64,000 nucleotides of DNA, from the NCBI GenBank assembly GCA_963755695.1, contig CAVWLB010000010.1:1116001-1180000 (forward strand). Reading direction: 5' to 3'. Origin of the DNA: QHWT01 sp963755695. GTDB taxonomy: Bacteria; Acidobacteriota; Vicinamibacteria; Vicinamibacterales; 2-12-FULL-66-21. The position numbers and the translations under genes were made by a program. Positions 45,939-55,034 of the stretch are shown in pieces. A model generated the notes under the pieces. The model did no database searches and was not told the origin of the DNA. It saw nothing but the letters and a program-made list of their open reading frames with translations. Position 1 is the first letter of the stretch, and every line of letters begins with the position of its first letter.

Positions 45939-47252
45939 TCAGCCGCTTCTCCGATCGGCCAGCGAGGCTCCATAAAAGGCTTCGAGCCCGTCGCGGAACG
46001 GAAGTGTGCGCAGCTCACGAACCCGTTCGAAGTGTGGATGCGCCTCCAGGAACGCCGCCACGACGGCCTCGTTCTCCTCGGGTTCGCTCGAGCACGTCGA
46101 GTAAATCACCCGGCCGCCAGGCCGGACGATGGCAGCGGCGTTGGCGAGGATCACGCGCTGAGTCGCGGCGAAGCCCTCGAAATCCGAGGGAACGCGACGC
46201 CAGCGAATATCAGGGTCGCGGCGGATCGTACCCAGGCCAGAGCATGGCGCGTCCACCAGCACGGCGTCGAAAATCGGCTCGAGTGGGAGGGCCTGTCGCG
46301 CATCGGCCTGGAGGATGCGCACCGAGCGCGCGCCGGAGGCCCTGACGGTTGACGTCAGCAGATCCAACCGCCGGGCGCGCACGTCGGCCGCGATCACCCG
46401 CCCTTCATCGTGCATCATCGCCGCCATCTGGGTCGTTTTGCCTCCCGGTGACGCACACGCGTCGAAGATCGATTCGCCCGGCCGCGCGTCCACGAACTCG
46501 CCGACCAGCTGTGATGCCTCGTCCTGGACCATGAACAAGCCTTGGTCCGCGAGCGGCGTCAGGAGGGGATTGCCCGTACGCACGATCAGTCCGGCCAGCG
46601 CGCGCCGCGTCGGCTCGGTGTCGACGCCGGCATGGGCGAGCGCATCCCCAAGCGCGTCACGAGTCGTGCGCAGCGTGTTGACACGCAAGGTGAGTGGCGC
46701 AGGTTGATTGTCGAATCGCGCCCACGCCGCGGTGGCGTCGTAACCACAGCGATCGATCCACCGCTCAATCAACCACCGTGGATGCGACAGCGTGGTCGAG
46801 AGGTAATCGACCGCGGCCTGACGATCTACCGGCTCGCGAGGCTCTTCCGGCAACGGGAGCTTCGAGCGTTCACGCGATGCCCGCCGCAGCAGGGCGTTGA
46901 CGAACCCGGCGGCGCTGCGCTTACCAGCCTTTCTCGCCATCTCCACCGCATCGTCCACGACCGCCGCCGCGGGGACCCGATCGAGATGAAGGAGCTGGAA
47001 CAGGCTCAGACGAAGGACGATCAGAATCTCGAGGTCGAGGCGGGCAGGATCGCGCTTCGCAAAGCTCGCGACGATCTGATCGAAGGCCGCCTGCCACCGC
47101 AGGGTGCCGGTTGCGATCTCACCAGCCAATGCGCGGTCGCGCTCATCGCGAAGCGGCGTTCGCGCGCGCGCCAGGGCTGCCGGAAGATCGGCGCGGCCGC
47201 GGGCGACGGCGAGCAGCGTCTCGTAGGCCGCCAGTCGAGCCGGGGCAATCAC
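45939..47252 (-). CDS. rsmB: 16S rRNA m5C967 methyltransferase
   Basis: A 437-residue protein from GTG 47252, overlapping the fmt stop (GTGA). Residues about 1-135 are the NusB-like RNA-binding domain (IVLRLSLFQLLHLDRVPAAA, AGFVNALLRR). The Rossmann domain has DACASPGGKTTQMAA for SAM, DAVLVDAPCSGLGTIRRDPD with the release Cys and YSTCSSEPEENE with the catalytic Cys. It methylates C967 of 16S rRNA. The def-fmt-rsmB order is found in many bacteria. Confidence 0.92.
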   Translation of the reverse strand: MIAPARLAAYETLLAVARGRADLPAALARARTPLRDERDRALAGEIATGTLRWQAAFDQIVASFAKRDPARLDLEILIVLRLSLFQLLHLDRVPAAAVVDDAVEMARKAGKRSAAGFVNALLRRASRERSKLPLPEEPREPVDRQAAVDYLSTTLSHPRWLIERWIDRCGYDATAAWARFDNQPAPLTLRVNTLRTTRDALGDALAHAGVDTEPTRRALAGLIVRTGNPLLTPLADQGLFMVQDEASQLVGEFVDARPGESIFDACASPGGKTTQMAAMMHDEGRVIAADVRARRLDLLTSTVRASGARSVRILQADARQALPLEPIFDAVLVDAPCSGLGTIRRDPDIRWRRVPSDFEGFAATQRVILANAAAIVRPGGRVIYSTCSSEPEENEAVVAAFLEAHPHFERVRELRTLPFRDGLEAFYGASLADRRSG

Positions 47253-48232
47253 GATCCAAAACGATCGCCGGGCGTCACCCGATGTCCCGCGAGAAACTCC
47301 CGGGCGGTCATCGCCCGGCGCCCTTCCGGCTGGAGCTCCAGGATACGGAGCGCGCTCCCGCCGCCGGCCGCGACGATGAGATTGTCGCCTTGGGCCGAGA
47401 CGATCTCGCCAGGCCGTGCGGCGGTGATTTGATCGGTCGTCGCGCTGCGGCGGATCACATAGCGAACACCGCCAAGAGTCGTCGACGCGAGCGGCCACGG
47501 CTGGAGGCCGCGGATCTTGTTGTGGAGCGATCTCGCGGAGTCCGTCCAGTCGATTGCCCCCTCCTCTTTCGTGATCTTCGCCGCGTGCGTCACCAGCCGG
47601 AGGTCCTGCGGCCTTTCGACCGCGCGACCGGCAGCGAGATCGTCCACCACCGAGAGCAGCAGCTCGGCGCCGGAAACCGCCAGCCCCCTTTCAATATCTC
47701 CGCTGGTCGCATCGCGGGAAATTGGAATCGTCTGCGTAGCGAACATCGGGCCAGCGTCGAGCTCCGAGACCACTCGCATGATCGTGACCCCGGTCTCGGC
47801 CTCACCGGCCAGGACAGCCCGATGCACGGGCGCAGCGCCGCGATAGCGGGGAAGAAGCGATGCGTGCACGTTGATCATGCCGAGCCTCGGGATGGCCAGC
47901 AAGGCGTCGGGGAGGATGCGCCCGAAGGCTGCCACGACGCCGAGATCGGCACTCAAATCACGTATCGCCTTCAGGAATGCCTCGTCCTTTATCCGCGAGG
48001 GCTGCAGCACCGGCAGGTTGTGCGCGAGCGCCACTTCCTTGGTTGGGGTTGGCTGGAGGTGCTGCCCGCGACCTCGATGCCGATCAGGCTGCGAGACGAG
48101 GGCGACGACCTGATGACGTGATGCAAGGAGTCGCTCGAGCGAGGGAACCGCGAAGGCGGGGGTTCCGAAATAGACGATTCGTAGCCGGGGTCCGGGGTCC
48201 GAGTCACTGGGTCCGTCTGCGGCGTTCACCAT
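47249..48232 (-). CDS. fmt: Methionyl-tRNA formyltransferase
   Basis: A 327-residue protein. It begins with about 16 extra polar residues, then LRIVYFGTPAFAVPSLERL. The formyl-folate site is INVHASLLPRYRGAAPVHRA with the catalytic Asn-His pair, followed by GVTIMRVVSELDAGPM; the C-terminal OB-like domain binds tRNA (LHNKIRGLQPWPLAST). It formylates initiator Met-tRNA. It overlaps def by 7 bp and rsmB by 4 bp, so the three are translated together. Confidence 0.93.
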   Translation of the reverse strand: MVNAADGPSDSDPGPRLRIVYFGTPAFAVPSLERLLASRHQVVALVSQPDRHRGRGQHLQPTPTKEVALAHNLPVLQPSRIKDEAFLKAIRDLSADLGVVAAFGRILPDALLAIPRLGMINVHASLLPRYRGAAPVHRAVLAGEAETGVTIMRVVSELDAGPMFATQTIPISRDATSGDIERGLAVSGAELLLSVVDDLAAGRAVERPQDLRLVTHAAKITKEEGAIDWTDSARSLHNKIRGLQPWPLASTTLGGVRYVIRRSATTDQITAARPGEIVSAQGDNLIVAAGGGSALRILELQPEGRRAMTAREFLAGHRVTPGDRFGS

Positions 48233-48735
48233 TTGCCTGACTTTCGGAGTTTCTGGATCTTCCGCACGATCATGTCCCGCTTGATGCCGCGCAGGCGATC
48301 GATGAAGACCACGCCATCGAGGTGATCCATTTCGTGCTGGAAGGCGCGAGCCAGTAAACCGGTCGCCTCGATCGTCTGCTCGTCGCCGTTCCCGGTCGCA
48401 CCCTTTGCGACCACGCGTGCCGGGCGCACGACGGTGGCGTTGAAGCCTGGGGCGCTGAGACAGCCCTCCTCTTCGAGCTGTGTTCCGTCACGTTCAACGA
48501 ACACCGGATTCACCATCACGATCAGGTCTTCCGCCTTGCGCCCGACCGACAGGTCGACGACGAAGATCCGCAGCGGCACGCCCACCTGAGTGGCGGCCAG
48601 GCCGATTCCCGGGGCGGCATACATCGTCTCGATCATGTCATCGATCAGGCGGTTAAGGTCGTCGTCGAAAGTCGTGACATCGGCGGCCCGTTCGTGCAGC
48701 GGCCGCTCGCCGTAGCGGAGGATGGGCCGAATCAT
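48226..48735 (-). CDS. def: Peptide deformylase
   Basis: A 169-residue metalloenzyme with all three motifs: GIGLAATQVG, EEGCLSAPG (metal Cys) and FQHEMDHLDG (HExxH). It removes the N-formyl group from new proteins, undoing the action of Fmt. Its ATG lies three bases from the edge of a 114-bp tandem array, so its promoter and ribosome-binding site must be within the repeat or further away past aroC. No good Shine-Dalgarno is visible. Confidence 0.93.
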   Translation of the reverse strand: MIRPILRYGERPLHERAADVTTFDDDLNRLIDDMIETMYAAPGIGLAATQVGVPLRIFVVDLSVGRKAEDLIVMVNPVFVERDGTQLEEEGCLSAPGFNATVVRPARVVAKGATGNGDEQTIEATGLLARAFQHEMDHLDGVVFIDRLRGIKRDMIVRKIQKLRKSGKW

Positions 48736-48737
48736 CT

Positions 48738-49410
48738 CTGGCCGGGGGGCTTCGCCCCGCCGGACCCCCCTACGCGCTCGCTCGCGGGGACCCCTGACCC
48801 CGCGCCGCGCGCGCGACTCACTCGCTCTCGCTCGTTCGTTCCCGATCGCCGCTGGCCGGGGGGCTTCGCCCCGCCGGCCCCCCCTACGCGCTCGCTCGCG
48901 GGGACCCCTGACCCCGCGCCGCGCGCGCGACTCACTCGCTCTCGCTCGTTCGTTCCCGATCGCCGCTGGCCGGGGGGCTTCGCCCCGCCGGCCCCCCCTA
49001 CGCGCTCGCTCGCGGGGACCCCTGACCCCGCGCCGCGCGCGCGACTCACTCGCTCTCGCTCGTTCGTTCCCGCTCGCCGCTGGCCGGGGGGCTTCGCCCC
49101 GCCGGCCCCCCCTACGCGCTCGCTCGCGGGGACCCCTGACCCCGCGCCGCGCGCGCGACTCACTCGCTCTCGCTCGTTCGTTCCCGCTCGCCGCTGGCCG
49201 GGGGGCTTCGCCCCGCCGGCCCCCCCTACGCGCTCGCTCGCGGGGACCCCTGACCCCGCGCCGCGCGCGCGACTCACTCGCTCTCGCTCGTTCGTTCCCG
49301 CTCGCCGCTGGCCGGGGGGCTTCGCCCCGCCGGCCCCCCCTACGCGCTCGCTCGCGGGGACCCCTGACCCCGCGCCGCGCGCGCGACTCACTCGCTCTCG
49401 CTCGTTCGTT
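48738..49410. repeat. 114-bp tandem repeat, about 5.9 copies, between aroC and def
   Basis: Units begin at 48738, 48852, 48966, 49080, 49194 and 49308, each 114 bp; the last lacks about 11 bases. Copies are nearly identical; the changes I see are GGACCCCC/GGCCCCCC in unit 1 and CCGATCG/CCGCTCG (units 1-2 versus later). Each unit has the hairpin GGGGCTTCGCCCC, alternating CGCGCGCG and a CTCGCTCTCGCTCGTTCGTT run. The period is 38 codons, so several frames stay open across the array on both strands; I do not think it is coding. Confidence 0.95.
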
Positions 49411-49416
49411 CTCACG

Positions 49417-50628
49417 TTACGAGACGTTATTCGAGAACCGCGCACGGATTGCCGCATCGGATGCGGTCATCGCCCGATCGAGCGCTGCAATCGAATCGCC
49501 GCCGAACCGTTCCAGCAGCGCGTCGGCGAGAACCAGCGAGACCATCGCTTCGCCGACCACCGCGGCGGCGGGCACCGCGCAGACGTCGCTACGCTCGATG
49601 GCGGCCGGTGAGGGTGTCATGGTCGTCAAATCGACGGAGCGGAGCGGCTTCATCAATGTGGAGATTGGCTTCATCGACGCGCTGACCCGCAGATCCTCGC
49701 CGTTGGTGACACCTCCCTCGAGGCCGCCGGCGTTGTTGGTCGGCCGCGCGACACCGGTCACCCGCGCGCCAGCTTCGTCGGGGACAATCTCGTCATGCAC
49801 CCGTGAGCCGGGCAGGGTGGCGACGGCGGGACCGGCGCCAATTCCGACGGCCTTGATCGCGGGAATCGACATGAGCGCCTGGGCCAGCCGTCCATCGAGC
49901 TTGCGGTCCCACTGCACGTAGCTGCCGAGGCCGATCGGCACGCCCGTCGCGATGACCTCGAAGGCGCCGCCCAATGTATCGCCCGCCTCCTTCGCACGAT
50001 CGATCTCTTCGATCATGCGTCGCTCCACGTCGGCATCGACGCAGCGCAGCGGCGCATCGTCGGGCAGCGCAGCCGCGGATTCGAACGGCACGAGCAAGTG
50101 ATTCGAGAGTCCCACGCCGGCAATCCGGAACACGTGGCTCGCGAGTCGGATCCCGGCGTGCGCCAGAAGCTGGCGAGCGAGAGCGCCGGCCGCCACACGG
50201 GCGGCCGTCTCGCGAGCGCTCGCCCGCTCGAGAACATCCCTCAGGTCTGAGCGATCGTACTTTGCGCCGCCGGCAAGGTCAGCATGCCCGGGCCGCGGCC
50301 GCGTGACCGCGGCGCGCCGCGCACCACCTTCGCCCTCCGGCGGCCCGGGTTCACGAGTGCGCATCGTGTACTGCCAGTTCGTCCAGTCCCGGTTCTCGAT
50401 GACCATCGCGACCGGCCCGCCGATCGTCTCGCCGGCTCGCACTCCGGAGAGGATCTCCGCCTTGTCGGATTCGATTGCCATTCGCCGTCCGCGGCCGTAG
50501 CCACCCTGTCGGCGCCGCAGCTCGCGGGTAATCGCGTCCACGTCAATCGCGAGACCCGCTGGAAGTCCTTCGAGGATCACTACGAGCGCCCGCCCGTGTG
50601 ATTCACCGGCAGTGAGAAACCGCAGCAT
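49417..50628 (-). CDS. aroC: Chorismate synthase
   Basis: A 403-residue protein from ATG 50628 (MLRFLTAGESHGRAL; TTG at 50637 would add three residues). Family motifs: GESHG, RRQGGYGRGRRM, TRPRPGHADLAG, RASARETAARVAAG (FMN and EPSP binding) and NNAGGLEGGVTNG. It forms chorismate from EPSP with reduced FMN. The TAA stop is 7 bases from the tandem array. It is divergent from the sigma-54 activator with a 119-bp gap. A shikimate-pathway partner, aroD, is at the right edge of the window. Confidence 0.93.
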   Translation of the reverse strand: MLRFLTAGESHGRALVVILEGLPAGLAIDVDAITRELRRRQGGYGRGRRMAIESDKAEILSGVRAGETIGGPVAMVIENRDWTNWQYTMRTREPGPPEGEGGARRAAVTRPRPGHADLAGGAKYDRSDLRDVLERASARETAARVAAGALARQLLAHAGIRLASHVFRIAGVGLSNHLLVPFESAAALPDDAPLRCVDADVERRMIEEIDRAKEAGDTLGGAFEVIATGVPIGLGSYVQWDRKLDGRLAQALMSIPAIKAVGIGAGPAVATLPGSRVHDEIVPDEAGARVTGVARPTNNAGGLEGGVTNGEDLRVSASMKPISTLMKPLRSVDLTTMTPSPAAIERSDVCAVPAAAVVGEAMVSLVLADALLERFGGDSIAALDRAMTASDAAIRARFSNNVS

Positions 50629-50747
50629 CACTCGCAAATTCTATACGAACTTTCTGCGCACCTTTGCGGCACCATTCAAAGTGAACCCGCCTGATCTCAT
50701 TGCTTTCATCGCGGCGATCTTCTTGCAACGCGCCCGGACATCCACGC

Positions 50748-53700
50748 ATGCGGTTCTTCGCCGATCGATTTCTCGTGGACGACGAGAGTGCCCTCGACCT
50801 CGCGAGCGGCGCGCGCGTGCGCCTCACGATCGAGAAGGCCGCTGCGCGCACGACGATTCGCGAACGCGAGGCGCTCTGTTCGGAGCTCGCGGGCATCAGG
50901 CACCCACTGTTGCTTCCCATCGTGGACTTTGGACTCGCGGAAGGGAGCTGGTTCGAGGCGCACACGGCTAGCGCGCCGCTACGCTCCGCGCGACAGGAAA
51001 CGAGCGATGCGGCTTTGCATCTCGTGCGATTCATGCGGGCCGGTGGAATCGGCTTGAGCGGAGAGATGGCGGCCCGCCACGTCAGACCAGCAATCGGCGC
51101 GTATCCAGCAGCCTGGCGTCCGGTGGGCGTTCGATTGATCTGGCGACGGAGCGTCGACGCTGTTCGCGGCGTAATGGAAGCACCGGGTCCGTCCGGCGTC
51201 ACGTGCGTCACTGTTGGAGGTCCCGTGGGCAGCGGGTTACGGACTGCACGGATGATCCTGTCACGCGCTGCCCGGCTGGCTGGATTCATTCCGATCGACC
51301 GAAGCGTAGCGGACTGGATGCGAACCGATCCGCGGGTCATGCCGGTTTCCGCACTCGTAACGGAGCGGCACCTGTGCGTGATCGACTGGCTGTCGAACGA
51401 CCGGACGTTACCGGCGTCGCTGTCGATTGCGGTGGCCGCGAGCAATCGGCGTCACCTCTGGGTTCGATTCTGCCGCGAGCGGCTCACCGGCGACGGCCGC
51501 GCGGCGTTGGAGCGACTGACTGCACCGGAGCTGAGGGCAATGATTTATCAGGACGCCGAGCTGGGTCCCGACGATGACGAGATCGAGGCTGCCATTGGAC
51601 ATGCCGACGGCTCGCCTGGGCGCTTGATTCGGTCGCTGACGTCCGCGCGCGGTGCCAGGGCAGCGGCGATATGGGTGCACGAAGTCGCTCCGGCCTACCT
51701 TGGAACCGGCACTCCCGCGCACGTGCCGTTGCCGCCGCATTCGCGCCGCGATGCCGGGGTCTCTCGACTCGCGCGGGTCGTCGAGGCGGCACGGGCGCTC
51801 GTCCGACGCGGCCGTCATGCACGAGCAGAGAGGCTTTTCGGAAGGGCGTCCGAAGCGCTCGCCGCGCGCGGCGCGGGTGATCGCGCGGCCGATGCCGCGT
51901 GCAATCTGGGCGACCTGCGTCTTGCGCGCGGACGTCCGCGCGATGCCCAAGAGGCGTTCGCACGTGCCCGGCAGTGGGCCGTCGACGCACGCGTGATGCG
52001 CCGAACGCTCATTGGCACCGCTCGAGGCATGCGCGATGCGGCTACGTTAGTCGATGCCGAGGCACCGCTGCGCAGCCTCATCGCTGCTGAAACACCCGAT
52101 GCGCCGGATGTCGATGCACGTCGGCTCCTGGCCGAGGTCCGGTTGCTGGGCGACGATGTCGATGGCGCGTGGCAGGCGATCGGGCCCATAGCGAAGGCCG
52201 AGGAGGCAAGAGGCGAGCCGGCGAATGGAACGCCATCCGGCAATGGCCTCGATGTTCGAACGATTGCGATTCTGGTCGAGATCCAGCGACGTCGAGGAGA
52301 TCTGGCCAGGGCTGCTCGACTTGCGTCCGAGGCCTGCCGTCTGGCAAGTCCCCAAGATCACCTCTCGACGTGCGATGCGCAGCTTGCAGCGCTCGCCACC
52401 CACGCCGCGCTCGGCAGTGCCGCCGCGGTCCGCCTCGCTGGAGAACGGGCCCTGCAGGCTGCCCGGCTGGCGCGCAGCCCCGTCCTCCGGGTCTATGCGG
52501 CCGCCATGCTGTCTGCAGCTCTGGCCGCGTGCGGGGAGTCGCCGTCATCTGCAAGGGTCGACCGATTGCGAAGGGCTGCGTCTAAGCTGCCTGCGCTTCA
52601 TGCATCACGAGTACAAGCGATGTTGAGTCATCAACCTCGGATCGACGGACCGGCCGCAACCCGTTCGGCCGTCGATCTGTTCGAATCGTTCACGGAATTA
52701 CTGCACGACGCGGGCGGCGACACAGCGGCGCTTTCCGCTATCGCCTGCCGCCTGGCGGAGATCCTCTCCGCCGCGTCGGTGCGCATTCTTTCGAGCTCAC
52801 CACGCCGGACGATTGCGTCCGCCGGGCGGGACTGGCACGACGATCGGGTCGCAAACCGCGTCCTCGATGGCTCCACCACGGAGTTCCACGACGGTGTGGC
52901 CCCGGAAGCCGTCGTCGCGATCCGAGCGGGTGGTTCGACAATTGGGTGCCTGGCGGTCCGCTGGGTAACCGGCGCCGCGCCTTCACGTGATCGCGTCCAG
53001 GAGATCCTTCGACTCGCCGCGGCCGCCTGCGCGCCGCTCGTGAGAGAAATCGAGCCCCGACGCGCGCCGGCCGCTCCGGGTCCGCATCCCGACGATCTCT
53101 TCGGCTGCGGAGCAACCGCCGACCGATTGCGCGACGAAATCCGCCGCGCCTCGCTGGCACCGTATCCGGTTCTGGTCCAGGGGGAAAGTGGAAGTGGAAA
53201 GGAACTGGTCGCTCGTGCGATTCACGCTCACAGCTCGCGGCGTGCGCGCCGGTTCTGTGCCGTCAATTGCGCAGCGCTGACCGAAGACCTCCTGGAGGCG
53301 GAGCTCTTCGGCCACGCGCGTGGCGCGTTCACCGGCGCCACCAGCGAACGGCCTGGGCTATTCGAGGAGGCGGACGGGGGAACGCTGTTCCTGGACGAAA
53401 TCGGCGAACTCTCCCCCCGCGCGCAGGCCAAGCTGCTTCGCGTCCTGCAGGAAGGGGAGGTCCGTCGCGTCGGTGAAAACCTCTCGCGCAAAGTCGACGC
53501 GCGGATCGTGGCGGCGACCAACCGCCGCCTGACCGAAGAAGTCGATGCCGGCCGGTTCAGGGCCGATCTCCGGTTTCGACTGGATGTTCTGCGTTTGCAG
53601 ATCCCGCCGCTGCGCGAACGCCCGGACGAAGTGGCCGGACTCGCGGAACGGATCTGGAGTGAGGCCGCCGCGCGCGTCGGCACGCGCGCCACGCTCTCGC

Positions 53701-54017
53701 CCGACTTGCTCGCTGCGCTGGCGCGGTACGACTGGCCTGGCAACGTGCGCGAGCTGCAAAACGTGATGGCTGCCCTTGCGGTAGAGGCGCCACGAAGAGG
53801 CCGGGTGCCGGCGTCGCTGTTGCCGCCGCACGTCGCCAATCTCGTCACCAGGTCCCCGATCGACTTCGACGCGGCGCGGCTGGAGTTCGAGCGCCGCTTC
53901 GTCCGTGCCGCCCTCGCACGCGCCGGCGGTCACAAGCGGGCCGCCGCGGCGCAGCTTGGCATCAGCCGTCAGGGGCTCGCGAAGATGATGAAGCGGCTCG
54001 GTCTCACTGAGCTGTGA
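50748..54017 (+). CDS. Sigma-54-dependent activator with kinase-like, TPR and GAF-like N-terminal region
   Basis: A 1089-residue protein from ATG 50748. The first 300 or so residues resemble a degenerate protein kinase lobe and an ATPase-like part (GGPVGSGLRTARMIL); helical TPR-like repeats follow (residues about 350-640), then a GAF-like domain. The AAA+ core has Walker A GESGSGKE (from 812), the sigma-54 contact loop GAFTGA (859-864), FLDEIGE and RFRLDVLRL. The last 50 residues are a Fis-type helix-turn-helix (RAAAAQLGISRQGLAKMMKR). It should open sigma-54 promoters in response to a signal sensed by the N-terminal region. Targets are unknown. Confidence 0.82.
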   Translation: MRFFADRFLVDDESALDLASGARVRLTIEKAAARTTIREREALCSELAGIRHPLLLPIVDFGLAEGSWFEAHTASAPLRSARQETSDAALHLVRFMRAGGIGLSGEMAARHVRPAIGAYPAAWRPVGVRLIWRRSVDAVRGVMEAPGPSGVTCVTVGGPVGSGLRTARMILSRAARLAGFIPIDRSVADWMRTDPRVMPVSALVTERHLCVIDWLSNDRTLPASLSIAVAASNRRHLWVRFCRERLTGDGRAALERLTAPELRAMIYQDAELGPDDDEIEAAIGHADGSPGRLIRSLTSARGARAAAIWVHEVAPAYLGTGTPAHVPLPPHSRRDAGVSRLARVVEAARALVRRGRHARAERLFGRASEALAARGAGDRAADAACNLGDLRLARGRPRDAQEAFARARQWAVDARVMRRTLIGTARGMRDAATLVDAEAPLRSLIAAETPDAPDVDARRLLAEVRLLGDDVDGAWQAIGPIAKAEEARGEPANGTPSGNGLDVRTIAILVEIQRRRGDLARAARLASEACRLASPQDHLSTCDAQLAALATHAALGSAAAVRLAGERALQAARLARSPVLRVYAAAMLSAALAACGESPSSARVDRLRRAASKLPALHASRVQAMLSHQPRIDGPAATRSAVDLFESFTELLHDAGGDTAALSAIACRLAEILSAASVRILSSSPRRTIASAGRDWHDDRVANRVLDGSTTEFHDGVAPEAVVAIRAGGSTIGCLAVRWVTGAAPSRDRVQEILRLAAAACAPLVREIEPRRAPAAPGPHPDDLFGCGATADRLRDEIRRASLAPYPVLVQGESGSGKELVARAIHAHSSRRARRFCAVNCAALTEDLLEAELFGHARGAFTGATSERPGLFEEADGGTLFLDEIGELSPRAQAKLLRVLQEGEVRRVGENLSRKVDARIVAATNRRLTEEVDAGRFRADLRFRLDVLRLQIPPLRERPDEVAGLAERIWSEAAARVGTRATLSPDLLAALARYDWPGNVRELQNVMAALAVEAPRRGRVPASLLPPHVANLVTRSPIDFDAARLEFERRFVRAALARAGGHKRAAAAQLGISRQGLAKMMKRLGLTEL

Positions 54018-54113
54018 AGGGGATTCAACGGTCAGCGTTGGACGTTCTCGAGCATTCACCATCGAACTTTGCGCATTGAACATCGAGCGTTGTCAGTTAT
54101 TCTTCAAGGGCGC

Positions 54114-55034
54114 ATGACGCGCTATCTCGCACGAAGGCTGCTGCTCACCATCCCGGTTCTCCTCGGCGTCGCCACGCTCGTCTTCGCCCTCATTCATCTG
54201 GTGCCCGGGGATCCGGCGCAAACGATGCTCGGAGAGAGCGCGTCGCCGGACGAAGTGGCACACCTGCGGACGACGCTCGGACTGGACAAGCCGCTCCTGG
54301 CGCAGGACCGCGACTTCCTCTCAGGCGTGGCGCGGGGGGATTTGGGAACATCCTTTCGCTACGGCACTCCGGTCACGCGCGAGATCCGTCAGCGCGTGCC
54401 AGACACCGCCGTGCTCGCCGTCTGTGCGATGGCGGTCGCGGTGGTGTTTGCGCTTCCACTGGGAATCATCGCAGCGATGTATCGCGGCCGCTTCACCGAC
54501 CATGCAGCGATGACGATCGCGCTCGCTGGCATCTCGATGCCGAACTTCTGGCTGGGTCCACTGCTGGCCATTCTCTTCGCGGTGAACCTGGGATGGCTCC
54601 CGGTTGCCGGATCGGGCACAGTCGCGCACCTGGTGCTCCCGTCAGTGACGCTCGGCGCGGCGCTCGCGGCGATCCTCGCCCGGATGACCCGCGCGTCGTT
54701 ATTCGAGGAGTTGCGCGAACTCTACGTGCTCGCCGCCCGGGCTCGCGGTCTCTCGCGTGTGCGCGCGATCCTTCGCCACGCGTTTCGCAACAGCCTCATC
54801 CCGATTGTCACCATCATCGGGCTGCAGTTTGGCGCGGTTCTGACCGGCACGATCATCACCGAAACGATCTTCGCGTGGCCCGGCGTGGGACGCCTTCTGA
54901 TTCAGGCGATCAACACCCGCGACTATCCGCTCGTGCAGGGTTGCATCCTGTTCATCTCGGTCACCTACGTCGCCATGAACCTCATCACCGATCTCACCTA
55001 CGGGTTTCTGGACCCGAGAATCCGCTTCGAATGA
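54114..55034 (+). CDS. ABC transporter permease, DppB/OppB type
   Basis: A 306-residue membrane protein from ATG 54114 (MTRYLARRLLLTIPVLLGV), with the N-terminal OppB signature (VFALIHLVPGDPAQTMLG) and six helices. The ATPase-contacting EAA loop is YVLAARARGLSRVRAILRHA. It would form half of the channel of a dipeptide/oligopeptide or nickel importer. Genes for the binding protein and ATPases are not in the window, so the transporter is incomplete here. The stop overlaps the next start by 4 bases (ATGA). Confidence 0.85.
   Translation: MTRYLARRLLLTIPVLLGVATLVFALIHLVPGDPAQTMLGESASPDEVAHLRTTLGLDKPLLAQDRDFLSGVARGDLGTSFRYGTPVTREIRQRVPDTAVLAVCAMAVAVVFALPLGIIAAMYRGRFTDHAAMTIALAGISMPNFWLGPLLAILFAVNLGWLPVAGSGTVAHLVLPSVTLGAALAAILARMTRASLFEELRELYVLAARARGLSRVRAILRHAFRNSLIPIVTIIGLQFGAVLTGTIITETIFAWPGVGRLLIQAINTRDYPLVQGCILFISVTYVAMNLITDLTYGFLDPRIRFE

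Noticed and set aside
48738..49410. CRISPR array
   Set aside because: The whole 114-bp unit is repeated; there are no unique spacers and no cas genes.
48694..49921. Long open frames (about 240 to 400 codons) over the tandem array on both strands
   Set aside because: They arise because the 114-bp unit is a multiple of three and very GC-rich; residues are only Arg, Pro, Ala, Ser and Gly rich repeats, and the frames run into aroC antisense.
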